The notes: a model not told the origin generated them from the sequence alone. A stretch of 56,356 nucleotides of DNA from Hennigella sp045599065 (GCA_045599065.1 JAZRVJ010000007.1:1-56356), one strand, 5' to 3'; shown: positions 1 to 8,840, counted from the first letter of the stretch. Numbers and translations are program-made.

Positions 1-861
1 ATGTGTCCAATCATTGCTGATATTCACTATAACTATAGATTTGCTTTGAAGGCTATTTCTTCTGGTGTGGCAAAGATTAGAATTAATCCAGGAAATATAG
101 GAGATAAAACAGATGTTTTAGAAATTATTGATGCAGCAAAAGTTAAGAATGTAGCTATTAGAATTGGTATCAATGGTGGAAGCTTAAAACTTGATCCAAC
201 CGGAAGTACTACAATCCAACTTGTGGATTGTGCTTTCAAATGAATTAAGTTTTTTAAAAAAGCTAAATTTGAAAATTTAGTTGTTAGTATAAAACACTCC
301 AATCCTAACATAACTTATAGAGCTAATTTGGAATTAGCTAGAAAATGCAAATATCCAATACACCTTGGTGTAACAGAGGGTGGGCCTTTTGATGCAGCAA
401 TTGTTAAATCTTGTATTGGCTTAGTTCCTCTTCTGGTAGAAGGAATAGGCTCAACTATTAGAATCTCCATGAATGGAGAAATCAAAAACGAGATTAAAAT
501 TGCTAAGCTTCTTTTAAAGAATCTTGGTTTCAATATCAAAATGTACAACATTGTTGCATGTCCACTATGTGGAAGAAATCTATATAACACAAACAAATGA
601 GTTAAAGAAATAGATGAATATATGGAAACAAGATGTTTCCCTATAACTGTTGGAATTATGGGTTGTATAGTAAATGGTCCTGGAGAGGCAAAGGGTTGCG
701 ATTTAACTGTCTGTGTTAAATCTAAAGATAAATCTTTAATCTATGTTGATGGTAAACAAATAAAAGAAGTCAACAACAAAGATGTGATCAAATCATTAAA
801 AGAACTAATAGATAAAAAATATAATTTATTTAAGGGTAAATATGGCAAATCAAACTTGTAA
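1..861 (+). CDS. ispG: 4-hydroxy-3-methylbut-2-enyl diphosphate synthase IspG/GcpE (5' end outside window)
   Basis: IspG is the [4Fe-4S] enzyme that converts MEcPP to HMBPP late in the non-mevalonate isoprenoid pathway. The frame is open from base 1, and the first visible residues (CPIIADIHYN, then KIRINPGNIG) match the TIM-barrel part of the family, so the true start lies upstream and the Met at base 1 is internal. The iron-sulphur region is intact: CPLCGR and later MGCIVNGPGE. Two in-frame TGA codons are read as Trp. The stop at 859-861 overlaps the start of rnhC, which implies co-transcription. MEP genes are found in only some mollicutes. The call is secure; the N-terminal third cannot be assessed. 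Confidence 0.95.
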
Positions 862-1714
862 GATTACAAAAGAAGATATTAAAAAAATAAATGCTTTGTA
901 TAAAGCATTTAAAGTTAAAGATTTAAAAAACGATAATCTTCTTGCTTTATATAAAACTAAAAAACTAACTATCTCCATTTTTAAAAATGGAACGTTGTTA
1001 TTACAAGGTGATGAAAAAGCAATATATGCTTTTAGTCATAAATCAACAAGTAAGACAACTAACAAAATTGTCGATGGAACTATTGGAATGGATGAAGTTG
1101 GAACTGGTGATTACTTTGGACCAATTGTAACATGTTCTTGCTATGTAGCTGATTCTGTGGTTAACAAAGTTAAAGCTTTAAGAGTTACCGATAGCAAAAA
1201 GTTAACTGATACAAGTATCAGAGTAATGGCAGCCAAACTGAAAAAGATAGTTAAGTCTGAAACTTGTGTTTGTCAACCTTCAATTTACAACAAAATAATC
1301 AACCAATTTGATAACACTAACATAGTTAAGGCGATTTGCCATAATGATGCTCTATCTAAATTAACTAATAAGTTAAAAGGCGTGAACCATAAAATCTATC
1401 TTGATCAATTTGTTTCAAGAGAAAACTATTACAAATATTTAAAACAAGCAAAAGTTAAACCTATCTATATAGATACAATCGAAACAAAAGCTGAAAGCAA
1501 ATATTTAGCAGTTGCTGCGGCTAGCATAATTGCTAGGGATGCTTTCCTAAATTGTATGGATAAATTATCTGCTAAAGCAGGAATAAGTTTACCTAAGGGT
1601 TCGGTTGAAAAAGCTAAAATAATTGCGGCTGGCAAAAAAATAATTAAAAAATATAAACTTGAAGATTTTGCCAAACTTAATTTCAAACCAATTACAAATG
1701 AAATAAAAAAATAG
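842..1714 (+). CDS. rnhC: Ribonuclease HIII
   Basis: This endonuclease removes RNA from RNA-DNA hybrids such as primers and R-loops. The protein is 290 residues, normal for HIII. An N-terminal TBP-like substrate-binding region of about 75 residues precedes the catalytic domain. Residues 84-93 read DEVGTGDYFG, the acidic motif with the YFG signature that separates HIII from HII. Further catalytic acidic residues are plausible in YLDQF and in the KAESKYLAVAAASIIARD region. The ATG at 842 overlaps the last 20 bases of ispG in another frame, so translation is probably coupled. No TGA codon is needed inside the frame. Confidence 0.95.
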   Translation: MANQTCKITKEDIKKINALYKAFKVKDLKNDNLLALYKTKKLTISIFKNGTLLLQGDEKAIYAFSHKSTSKTTNKIVDGTIGMDEVGTGDYFGPIVTCSCYVADSVVNKVKALRVTDSKKLTDTSIRVMAAKLKKIVKSETCVCQPSIYNKIINQFDNTNIVKAICHNDALSKLTNKLKGVNHKIYLDQFVSRENYYKYLKQAKVKPIYIDTIETKAESKYLAVAAASIIARDAFLNCMDKLSAKAGISLPKGSVEKAKIIAAGKKIIKKYKLEDFAKLNFKPITNEIKK

Positions 1715-1728
1715 GGAACACCTATTTT

Positions 1729-2466
1729 TTAATATCTTACTTTATACAAGCACAATCCACATGCAGGTGCTTTATATATGGAACTTCCTTTTTTAGGATT
1801 TTTAAGTAGTTCTCTTATGCCATATAAATCTGTTTTGCCTTCGGCATATGCTAACATAGAGCCTACCATCATTCTTACTTGGCTTCTTAAGAAGCCGCTT
1901 CCTGTTATAGCAATATATAAAACATTGTCTTTAACTTTAAATTTAATTTTGTGAATGGTTTTTGTAACTGTTTCACCAACTCTCGTATGAGTTGAGAAGC
2001 TTAGGAAGTCATGTGTACCATGGAAGATCTCTGCTACAGCCTTAAGTTTGTCAATATCTAATTCTTTGTTATATTGATAAACTATAGTGTTTTCCATAGC
2101 ATTAACCATACCCATGTTTATGGAATAAACATATGTTTTGTTTTTAGCATCAAATCTACAGTTGAAGTTATTTTTGGCTTTAGTTATTTTCTTAATTCTA
2201 ATGTCATAAGGTAATGCGTCATTTAATGCAGTAACCAAAATCTTTGGTTTGACAGCTATATCAACTAAATCAAAGTGAATTACTTGTCCTCAAGCATTAA
2301 CTCCAGCATCTGTTCTACCGGATCCAAATACTCTAACTGGTTGGTTAAAGAGCTTTTGGAATGTAACTTCAAGAATACCTTGAACTGTTGGTAATTCAGG
2401 TTGTTTTGCCCAGCCATGATAGTTTGAGCCGTTGTAACTTATTATTGCTTTATATCTTTGTTTCAT
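1729..2466 (-). CDS. truA: tRNA pseudouridine(38-40) synthase TruA
   Basis: TruA makes pseudouridine at positions 38-40 in the anticodon arm of tRNAs. GSGRTDAGVNA carries the catalytic Asp, followed by a TGA-encoded Trp at 2290-2292. The family C-terminal part is clear (FLSFSTH, GSGFLRSQVRMMVGSML). The length of 245 residues is normal. The ATG at 2466 lies two bases after the ecfT stop; an upstream in-frame start is rejected because it would run back into ecfT and lacks family similarity. It is the last gene of the ecfA1-ecfA2-ecfT-truA operon, the same order as in Mycoplasma genitalium. Its stop faces rnhC convergently. Confidence 0.95.
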
Positions 2467-2468
2467 GT

Positions 2469-3530
2469 TTATACCACCAAATGGAAATCTATTAGGGCAA
2501 ATGGTCCAATGATTACTTTTCAAGCCACCATTATTACTAATAGTATAAATAATAACACTATTATAGTAAATCCAACCCAGTCATATCAATTAAGAGTGTA
2601 CTTTCTATATCTAGTTCTTTTTAGTCTAGGGTTGTAATTTCTTGCTTCCATAGCATCAGCAAGCTGATCCGCTTGGTTGAAAGCTATAGAAAACATAGGC
2701 ACTATTAAAGCAAGTAGTGCTTTAATTTTGCCAAAGAATCTAGCATTTTTCATATCTAGACCTCTACAAGCTTGAGCTCTTGAAACTGCATTAGCTTCAG
2801 CTAATAAGTTAGGAATAAACTTGATAGCTATAGCTATAACTGTTCCAATTTGTGCAGTCGGAACTTTGATAAACTTCAAGGGAGTCAAGATAGTTTCAAT
2901 TCCATAACTTAGTCCAAGTGTTGTAGTTGTGTTAACTTGCAAACTAAATATGGATAACATCATAAATATCTTAACAATCATGAAGATATTAGTTATTAGA
3001 GTATGACTACTTAGTGCATATATAGGCGCGTTATAAGGAAGGAACCATGGGTCTCCATTAATAATGAATTTCATGTATTGCCCAGAAGTGGGTTGAATAT
3101 TTGTTAAGGTTCCAACTCATCCTCCCCAAATTTGCCCACTATATCAATAGATATTTAGTTGAGGTTGGAACCTTACTCATCCTCACGCGCTTAAAGTATT
3201 TCAATCATATCCTCATATCTTCCTAGAATTTGTAAGATCAATAATAACGCGCGGGTCCTTACTCGCGAGCCAACTTATTAAAAATATAACTATAAATAAT
3301 ACTAAACAGGTTTTAAGTATAGCTAGTATAGATCCTTTAGATAGGCGTGCGCTTGCAAGCATACAAATAATAAAGATAAATAATATTGCTTGCATAATAA
3401 TACTTGTTGGTAAAAATATCATTACTAACAAGAAAACACTGGCTCCAACTTTTAAGGCTGGATTTAATTTATGCAACCACGTTTGTTTTTGCTCTAAGGG
3501 GTTGAAGTAGCTTCTAGTTAATCTAGACAT
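2469..3530 (-). CDS. ecfT: ECF transporter transmembrane protein EcfT
   Basis: EcfT is the membrane coupling subunit of energy-coupling-factor transporters. It works with EcfA1/EcfA2 and exchangeable S-components to import vitamins or metals. The protein is 353 residues, longer than the roughly 265 of Bacillus EcfT. The two coupling motifs are present (SRAQACRGLD and AMEARNYNP). An insertion of about 70 residues rich in Trp and Gly follows the first TM segments and spans TGA codons at about 3090-3215. A final TM segment follows the coupling helices. The start overlaps the ecfA2 stop by one base (TAATG). Use of GCG and CGC codons is unusual for this window. Confidence 0.93.
3106..3174. repeat. 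Inverted repeat with flanking direct repeat inside ecfT
   Basis: AAGGTTCCAAC at 3106-3116 is perfectly complementary to GTTGGAACCTT at 3164-3174. Each arm is followed shortly by CTCATCCTC (about 3117 and 3176). The repeat lies in the Trp/Gly-rich insertion of EcfT and looks like a small duplication and inversion, or an RNA hairpin within the message. Confidence 0.5.
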
Positions 3531-4432
3531 TACTTTCCCCCTTTCGAAGCAACCAGCGGCTTTAAAATAGTCAAAAATTGTTGTGCATTGGTTGGTTTCA
3601 AATCGAAAATTTTTACAAATCTACTGTCAACTCGACTAAGCTTTTCTGCGAGTGAAATAATAATAGGTTTATTGATGTGGGTGCGCGTTAATAAGGAATC
3701 ATTAAATACTTTATATGGTTCGCCACTGATTAAAAGTTTCTTGTCATGAAGTACAAGTACTTCATCACACGTTTCTAAAACAAAATCCATGTCATGGCTA
3801 ACCAAAATAATTGTTTTATTTTCTTTTTTAAGATTAGTGATTAGTTTAATCATTAATCATACACCTGCGGGATCTAATCCTGCAGTAGGTTCATCAAAGA
3901 TGAAAACGTTTGGTTCAATAGCTAAACATCCTGCAAGAGCCACTCTTCTTTGTTGTCCATTTGATAAAACAAATGGAGATTGTTCATAAAGTGATGAGTC
4001 AATTTCCATCCTTTTTAAATAGGTGCGTGCAAGCGCACTAGCGCTTTCCTTATTCGCGCCTAAGTGTCTAGGACCAAAGGCAACATCTTTCAAAACTGTA
4101 CTATTAAATAATTGGTGCTGTGGATTTTGAAAAAGTAAGGAAACTTGCTTTCTTATCTTTTTATAGTTTCTTATTCTTTTTTGACTAGCTAATATATCTA
4201 AATTACCTATGTATATATTTCCATATCTAGATTTAACTAAACCATTAAGATGAGATATAAGAGTAGTTTTACCCACGCCCGAATTACCTATTATCCCATA
4301 AACTCTACCTGGCTGAAAGTCAAAGGTAAAATCTTCAAGTAAAATTGGCTGACTAGAATTTTTACCAAAACCAACTTTTAGATTTTCAACATAAATTGCT
4401 GAATTAGGATGATTGCTTGCTTTATTTGCCAT
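3530..4432 (-). CDS. ecfA2: ECF transporter ATP-binding protein EcfA2
   Basis: This is the second ABC ATPase of the ECF module. It powers S-component toppling together with EcfA1. Walker A is GNSGVGKTT, the Q-loop lies at FQNPQHQLF, and the degenerate signature is LSNGQQRRVALAG. Walker B with its Glu is VFIFDEPTAGLDP, and the switch His is in VSHDMD. One TGA-encoded Trp lies at 3857-3859. ATG 4432 was chosen over an in-frame TTG at 4438 because AAGGAG lies at a suitable distance upstream of 4432. The gene overlaps ecfA1 by 11 bases and ecfT by one base. Confidence 0.95.
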
Positions 4433-5243
4433 GAACAATCTCCTTTACTAATTTATCTAAATTAGTAGAAACCTTTAGATTCAACTCATTTGCTATTTTT
4501 ACTACTAACGGTGTGGATAAACCATAAGATTCAACTTTTGAATCTTTATTAAAGAAATCTAAAGGTTCCGCTTCCTTAACAATAGAACCATTAGAAAGCA
4601 AAATAATTTTATCTGCATTTAATGTTTCACTCATATCATGAGTGATACTAATGATAGTCTTGTGGAATTTTGTCTTTAATAAAACGATTAAATCGTTTAA
4701 CCCTTTCTTATCATAAGGATCAAGCATATTGCTTGCTTCATCAAAAACGATAATCTCTGGATCAGAAATTAGACAAGCCGCTATCGCTACCTTTTGTTTT
4801 TGACCACCCGATAATAAAGATGGGTTTTTGTTTAAAAGGTTTTGGATATTAAGTTTTTTAGTAAGGCTAAAAATCTTATGCTCAATCTCTTCACGTTTAA
4901 CTTGAATGTTTTCAAGTCCAAAAGCTATTTCATCTTCAACTGTTTGACAAACAAATTGTGTGTCAGGGTTTTCAAACACCGCACCCAATTTCTTTTTAAT
5001 CTCTAAAACATTATCTTTAGATAATTGCTTTCCAAAGATATAAATGTTCCCATTTGTTGGCTTTAACAAAGCCAAAATAACTTTTCCAAGTGTTGATTTG
5101 CCTGATCCGTTTGGTCCAACGATACAAGCGTGCTCATTTTCTTTTATAGAAAATGATAAATTATTTAAAATTTGTTTTTTTGGTTCGTAACCAAAACAAA
5201 CGTTTTTAAATTCTAGAATTGTCTTTTTAGAACTAATAGACAT
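4422..5243 (-). CDS. ecfA1: ECF transporter ATP-binding protein EcfA1
   Basis: This is the first ATPase of the ECF vitamin/metal uptake complex, 273 residues. It has Walker A GPNGSGKST, Q-loop ENPDTQF, a canonical signature LSGGQKQK, Walker B IIVFDEASNMLDP and switch ITHDMS. The usual Pro-Thr after the Walker B Glu is Ala-Ser here, as is common in EcfA1 proteins. It heads the ecfA1-ecfA2-ecfT-truA operon. A perfect 12-bp inverted repeat runs from the -10 region into the start codon, so the gene may be controlled by an operator or hairpin. No purine-rich ribosome site is visible. Confidence 0.95.
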   Translation of the reverse strand: MSISSKKTILEFKNVCFGYEPKKQILNNLSFSIKENEHACIVGPNGSGKSTLGKVILALLKPTNGNIYIFGKQLSKDNVLEIKKKLGAVFENPDTQFVCQTVEDEIAFGLENIQVKREEIEHKIFSLTKKLNIQNLLNKNPSLLSGGQKQKVAIAACLISDPEIIVFDEASNMLDPYDKKGLNDLIVLLKTKFHKTIISITHDMSETLNADKIILLSNGSIVKEAEPLDFFNKDSKVESYGLSTPLVVKIANELNLKVSTNLDKLVKEIVHGK

Positions 5244-5268
5244 TTATATAAACTTTGTTTATATAAAT
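5242..5268. promoter_or_regulatory. Perfect inverted repeat at the ecfA1 start codon
   Basis: The arms are ATTTATATAAAC and GTTTATATAAAT, 12 bp each, separated by TTT. The repeat lies between the -10 box (ATTATA on the plus strand, 5267-5272) and the ATG of ecfA1, and shares bases with both. It could be a repressor operator or an RNA hairpin masking the start. It is very AT-rich, so a chance origin is not excluded. Confidence 0.5.
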
Positions 5269-5274
5269 TATAGT

Positions 5275-6144
5275 TTATTTATTTTCAGCAAAATACTTAT
5301 TGGCTGCTTCAACATCTTTACTAATTTGTTCAATTAGTTGCTTCTTGTCAGGAAATTTTGAAGAAGCTCTTAAATAATCTATAAAGATTATTTTAATGTT
5401 ATTCTTGATTCATCAAGGTTTAAGATTTCTTCCACCAATTCTATGTCCTAAAATGTGAGTTTCAACTGTTGGTTTAGAAACATTAAATGTTTTTGATGCA
5501 CCAATAAAAGTCAAAGAGTTATAGGTTCTTTTACCTATAACAGTCTTAGTAATATAAACGCCTTCAGGAACTAAAAGTCTTGGGTCGTACTTTAGATTCA
5601 TAGTACGATAACCAATTTGTCTGCCTCTAGACTTACCTTTTATTCATTTAGATGAATAAAAGTATGGTTCCATCAAAAAACTATTAGCTTTGGCAACACT
5701 ATGCTTTCTTAATAAATTTGCAATATAAGACGTTGAAACAGCTGGGTTATAAGTGAAAGCTTCAACATCAAAGTCTTTTCTTAAGACTTTTCAAGATTGT
5801 TGATCTGAACCAAATGTAAAATCTGATCCAACCAAGATTTGAGTTGGCTGAATTTTTTTAATGACTTTATTCATAAAGTCTTGCGCAGAAATATTATCTC
5901 TTTGAATGTCAACTACAAAAATGTTAACTGGATTGTATTTAGCAAGAGCTTTTATTCTTTCATCGAAAGGATAAAGTTGACTATCTTTTTTACCTTCGTA
6001 ATCATTGAAAGTCAAAATGTTAAATTCATAGTAGTAGTCAAGAATTTGATGATGCATTACATGAACACCACCAAAATAGCCAATTACCAAAGGTAATTTG
6101 CTCTTTCTAATGTGTTTGCTGCTGTGAATAAATTTAACTTTCAT
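5275..6144 (-). CDS. ribF: Bifunctional riboflavin kinase / FAD synthetase RibF
   Basis: RibF phosphorylates riboflavin to FMN and adenylates FMN to FAD. The N-terminal nucleotidyltransferase half shows GYFGGVHVMHHQIL in place of the usual GxFDGVHxGH, and LVGSDFTFGS. The C-terminal kinase half shows GKSRGRQIGYRTMNL, VPEGVYITK and a conserved ETHIL. The length is 289 residues, with several TGA-encoded Trp. The start at 6144 overlaps truB by 11 bases, the classical truB-ribF pairing. The FDGVH Asp-to-Gly change is odd for the FAD synthetase site. The supplied riboflavin may come through the neighbouring ECF transporter (inference). Confidence 0.9.
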
Positions 6145-6790
6145 GTTTATTTAGGTAATCTATTAAAGTATAAGCATTTTTTAATTCAAATTGACCACAT
6201 TTAGTGCGATTTAAACTCTTTACGTGTCCAATAGTATTTAGCTTTTTAGCTAAATCAATTACAAAAGATCTAACATAAAATCCCTTAGAAACATTTAATA
6301 TTAAGGTCAGTTCTTGCTTTTGTTCATCAAATTTATCAATGATTAATTTATTAATCTTAACCAATCTAGGTTTTAAATGAACCTTAATATTTTGTCTTGC
6401 TAAAGCGTATGCTTTAATGCCGTTGACTTTGATAGCGGAATATTGGTGAGGAGTTTGATAATAGTCATTATCAATGAAGTTATTACAAGCTTTTTGTATC
6501 TCACTTATATGTAAGTGAGTATCTTGCTTTTTAATAACTTTACTAGAGGCATCGCCTGTTTCGGTTTCAATACCAAACTTAAAAACAGCTTTATATTCTT
6601 TATCATCAAGGATTAAATTGCTTAGCAATTTAGTTCCATCATCATAGCCAATAATTAACAAACCTGTAGCAGAAGGATCTAATGTTCCTGCATGCCCTAC
6701 TTTTTTATATTTATAAACAGATTTAATCTTAGCAACAACATCGTTGCTAGTTCATCCTGATGGTTTATTAATCAGAATTATTTTGTCCAT
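6134..6790 (-). CDS. truB: tRNA pseudouridine(55) synthase TruB
   Basis: TruB makes pseudouridine 55 in the T-loop of tRNAs. The start MDKIILINKPSGW and the motif GHAGTLDPSATG with the catalytic Asp are typical. Later motifs (YSAIKVNGIKAYALAR, GFYVRSF) also fit. The length of 218 residues is short for the family and lacks a PUA domain, as usual in mycoplasmas. A TGA-encoded Trp follows KPSG. It is transcribed divergently from the TtcA-like gene; the two start codons are only about 20 bases apart, so the promoters overlap the coding ends. Confidence 0.95.
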
Positions 6791-6799
6791 AATTACTAT

Positions 6800-6805
6800 T
6801 ATAAT
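6800..6805 (+). promoter_or_regulatory. -10 box for the TtcA-like gene
   Basis: TATAAT lies six bases before a GTG codon in the correct frame, which predicts a leaderless mRNA. The -35 region would fall inside the start of truB. Confidence 0.55.
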
Positions 6806-6811
6806 GATTCT

Positions 6812-7561
6812 GTGAGAATCATTATAGGTAACATAATTAAGGCTAACAAACTATTTAATATGATCAATAAAAATGATCATATTGCTGTTGGTGTTTCAGG
6901 TGGAAAAGATTCTTTAGTTTTACTAAAAGCATTAGATACTTATGCAAAGAAATTAAACAAAGAAGGATGAAAACTTAAAGTTAAAGGCTTTCATGTTGCT
7001 CTTAACTTTAAAAAAGTTAATTATTCTAAATTAATAAAATGAGCAAGGTTTAATAATATTGACTTAGAAATTTTAGATAGCGATGTTGCAAAAGTCCTTC
7101 TTTCAAAGAAAGAAAAGGGGAGAATTCAATGTTCTTTATGTTCTAAAATGAAAAAAGCAATTTTGATTAGAACAATGAAGAAACAAAAATTCAATAAGTT
7201 AGCTTTGGGTCATCATGCTGATGATGCAATAGAAACATTCTTTATGAATATGCTAAATGAATCAAGATTGGCTACATTAAGACCTATTTCTTATCTAGAT
7301 AGAAATAAAGTCTACCAAATTAGACCTTTAATTCTTTGTCGTGAAAAGGAAATAACTAAAGTAGCAAAGAAATATTCTTTACCTATCATTACAAATATGT
7401 GTCCTGTTGAAAGAATAACCCAAAGAACATATATAAAGGAATTTATAGAAAAAAATTTCTATAATTCAAAACATTGGCCTAACGCATACGTAAATATAGT
7501 AAGAAGCTTTTTGAACAACGAAGGATCATACTTCTGATTCGATCAAAAGAAAAAACCCTAG
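6812..7561 (+). CDS. TtcA-family PP-loop tRNA thiolation protein
   Basis: PP-loop ATPases of the TtcA family thiolate tRNA, with 2-thiocytidine-32 the classic product. The ATP motif GVSGGKDSLVLL, the CxxC pair in CSLCSK, GHHADD, and a later Cys in NMCP match TtcA rather than TilS. GTG 6812 was chosen because the reading continues as KANKLFNMINKNDHIAVGVSGG, which aligns with the family N-terminus; ATG 6860 would remove part of that. A leaderless start fits the TATAAT at 6800. There are three TGA-encoded Trp. The stop lies in the loop of a terminator hairpin. The exact tRNA target is not known. Confidence 0.8.
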
Positions 7562-7578
7562 AATGGGTTTTTATTTTT
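7551..7578. terminator. Bidirectional hairpin terminator
   Basis: Arms AAAAACCC (7551-7558) and GGGTTTTT (7565-7572) are followed by T-rich sequence on both strands. It serves the TtcA-like gene and the small minus-strand ORF. Confidence 0.75.
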
Positions 7579-7657
7579 CATTTTTGATGGATTTAACCAT
7601 CTGACTAATGTCAGTGATTTTTCCTAAGTTAACTATGAATTGTGTTCTTTCTGTCAT
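7571..7657 (-). CDS. Small hypothetical protein, 28 residues
   Basis: A short ORF runs from ATG 7657 to TAA 7571, beginning MTERTQFIVNLGKITD. It ends in the shared terminator and is the only candidate gene in the gap between the TtcA-like gene and ptsH. There is no strong ribosome site and I do not recognise a family. It could be a real small protein, a remnant, or chance. It is too short for coding statistics. Confidence 0.35.
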   Translation of the reverse strand: MTERTQFIVNLGKITDISQMVKSIKNEK

Positions 7658-7692
7658 TGTAAGTATGTAAATTATATATTTGACGCGAAAAT

Positions 7693-7713
7693 AATAAAAA
7701 TAATATTTTTATT
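7693..7713. repeat. AT-rich inverted repeat in the ptsH upstream region
   Basis: Arms AATAAAAAT and ATTTTTATT are separated by AAT. A second, imperfect pairing lies just downstream (GAAAAAAATAT near 7714 with the CATATTTTTTTTC near 7738). This may be an operator or an old terminator, but the AT content makes chance possible. Confidence 0.35.
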
Positions 7714-7757
7714 GAAAAAAATATATGAATAAATGTCATATTTTTTTTCAATGCATT

Positions 7758-7763
7758 TATAAT
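7758..7763 (+). promoter_or_regulatory. -10 box for ptsH
   Basis: TATAAT lies 13 bases before the ptsH ATG. No purine-rich ribosome site lies between them. Confidence 0.5.
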
Positions 7764-7776
7764 AAAAATATACTTT

Positions 7777-8037
7777 ATGAAATCAACACAAGTAAAAATT
7801 ACAAACCCTGTTTACCTTCATGCTCATATGATTAAACAAGTGACAACAGAAGCAGGAAAATATACTTCTGATGTATACATCATTGCTGGTGGCGAAAAAG
7901 GAAATGCTAAGTCTTTGGTAAGTTTAATGTCAGTGCTTGGCAGAGCTAAATTACCATGCAAAATTGAGATAAGAGCCGAAGGCTGAGATGATGATGGCAA
8001 GGCAGTAGAAGCTATTGCAAACATCTTCAAACATTAA
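7777..8037 (+). CDS. ptsH: HPr-like phosphocarrier protein
   Basis: HPr carries phosphate from enzyme I to sugar-specific EII proteins on its active-site His. The protein has 86 residues, the normal size. The active-site loop reads YLHAHMIKQ where most HPr have GIHARPA: the His is kept, but the Arg and Pro after it are His and Met. The regulatory Ser region is recognisable (KSLVSLMSVLG). A TGA-encoded Trp lies near the end. The gene stands alone without ptsI. Because two near-invariant residues are changed, phosphotransfer could be altered or the protein may have a regulatory role. Confidence 0.85.
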
Positions 8038-8062
8038 AACTAAGCTTTGCTTAGTTTTTTTT
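8038..8062 (+). terminator. Terminator after ptsH
   Basis: The stem is AACTAAGC / GCTTAGTT with a TTT loop, followed by a long T run. Confidence 0.8.
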
Positions 8063-8066
8063 GTTT

Positions 8067-8072
8067 TATAAT
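8067..8072 (+). promoter_or_regulatory. -10 box for the lipoprotein at 8079
   Basis: TATAAT lies six bases before ATG 8079, predicting a leaderless transcript. It follows directly on the T run of the ptsH terminator. Confidence 0.55.
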
Positions 8073-8078
8073 ATTAAT

Positions 8079-8840
8079 ATGAAAAAGAATAAATTATTAA
8101 CAACATTATTGTGTGGAGTGGCTCCTACTATGTTAGCTACTTCCGCTACTATTACTTCATGTTCACCAAAAGACACTGATGAACCTAATTTTACACTTAA
8201 AAATACAACAGAAAGATTTACAGACTATTTAAATTTCACTTACACAATTTGTGTTGGTGAAGGAGAGCAATCTACTATTGACAATTATTATTTTATATAC
8301 AATAATGGTATCAATGTTCGTTTTGTTTACCTAACGCCTACAAGCGAGCCATTTAGGGAGGGGGATCAAATAGAAGTTCATTTCCAAATTGATTATCCTG
8401 CTAATATGCTTGATGTAGGTATTTTTGGGTTAATTCAAATTTCTGGTCATAGGCCAGATGGCAATAAGTTCACTAAAAGATTTAGTGTTAGGTTACTTCC
8501 ACATGATAATTTTACAGTTGATACTGTTGAAAAAGTAAGCAATAGTCGAGTAGAAGTTACATTTACAAGAACGCTTGAACAAGGACAAGAAGAAGACAAG
8601 TTAGAAATAGGACGTTGTACTGTTGTAGATTTTTGAGGTCCGGTTGCATTCATACAAAGTGTTCTTCCTATATCACCTCTTAAATGAAAAGTAACTTTGG
8701 ATGCCCCACAAGGTTATCCTCTACCAGAAACGCTTGATAAGAAAGATGGACGTTTTTGCATGTTGTATGCATGACAAAATGAAAAGAAAACACAAAACGT
8801 TGGTCTTACCGGTATTCATTGAGAACCAGCCAAGAATTAA
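8079..8840 (+). CDS. Secreted lipoprotein of unknown function
   Basis: The 253-residue protein starts with Lys-rich MKKNK, a hydrophobic stretch and a lipobox ending SATITSC at about residue 28, so it should be lipidated and surface-exposed. The rest is rich in beta-type sequence with acidic stretches and no recognised enzyme motif. It contains about four TGA-encoded Trp. ATG 8079 was chosen over an upstream TTG in frame because it gives a standard signal peptide and sits at the promoter spacing. The 3' end overlaps the convergent PHP gene by 35 bases. Confidence 0.8.

Noticed and set aside
4430..4438. TTG start for ecfA2 at 4438
   Set aside because: ATG 4432 has better spacing to AAGGAG.
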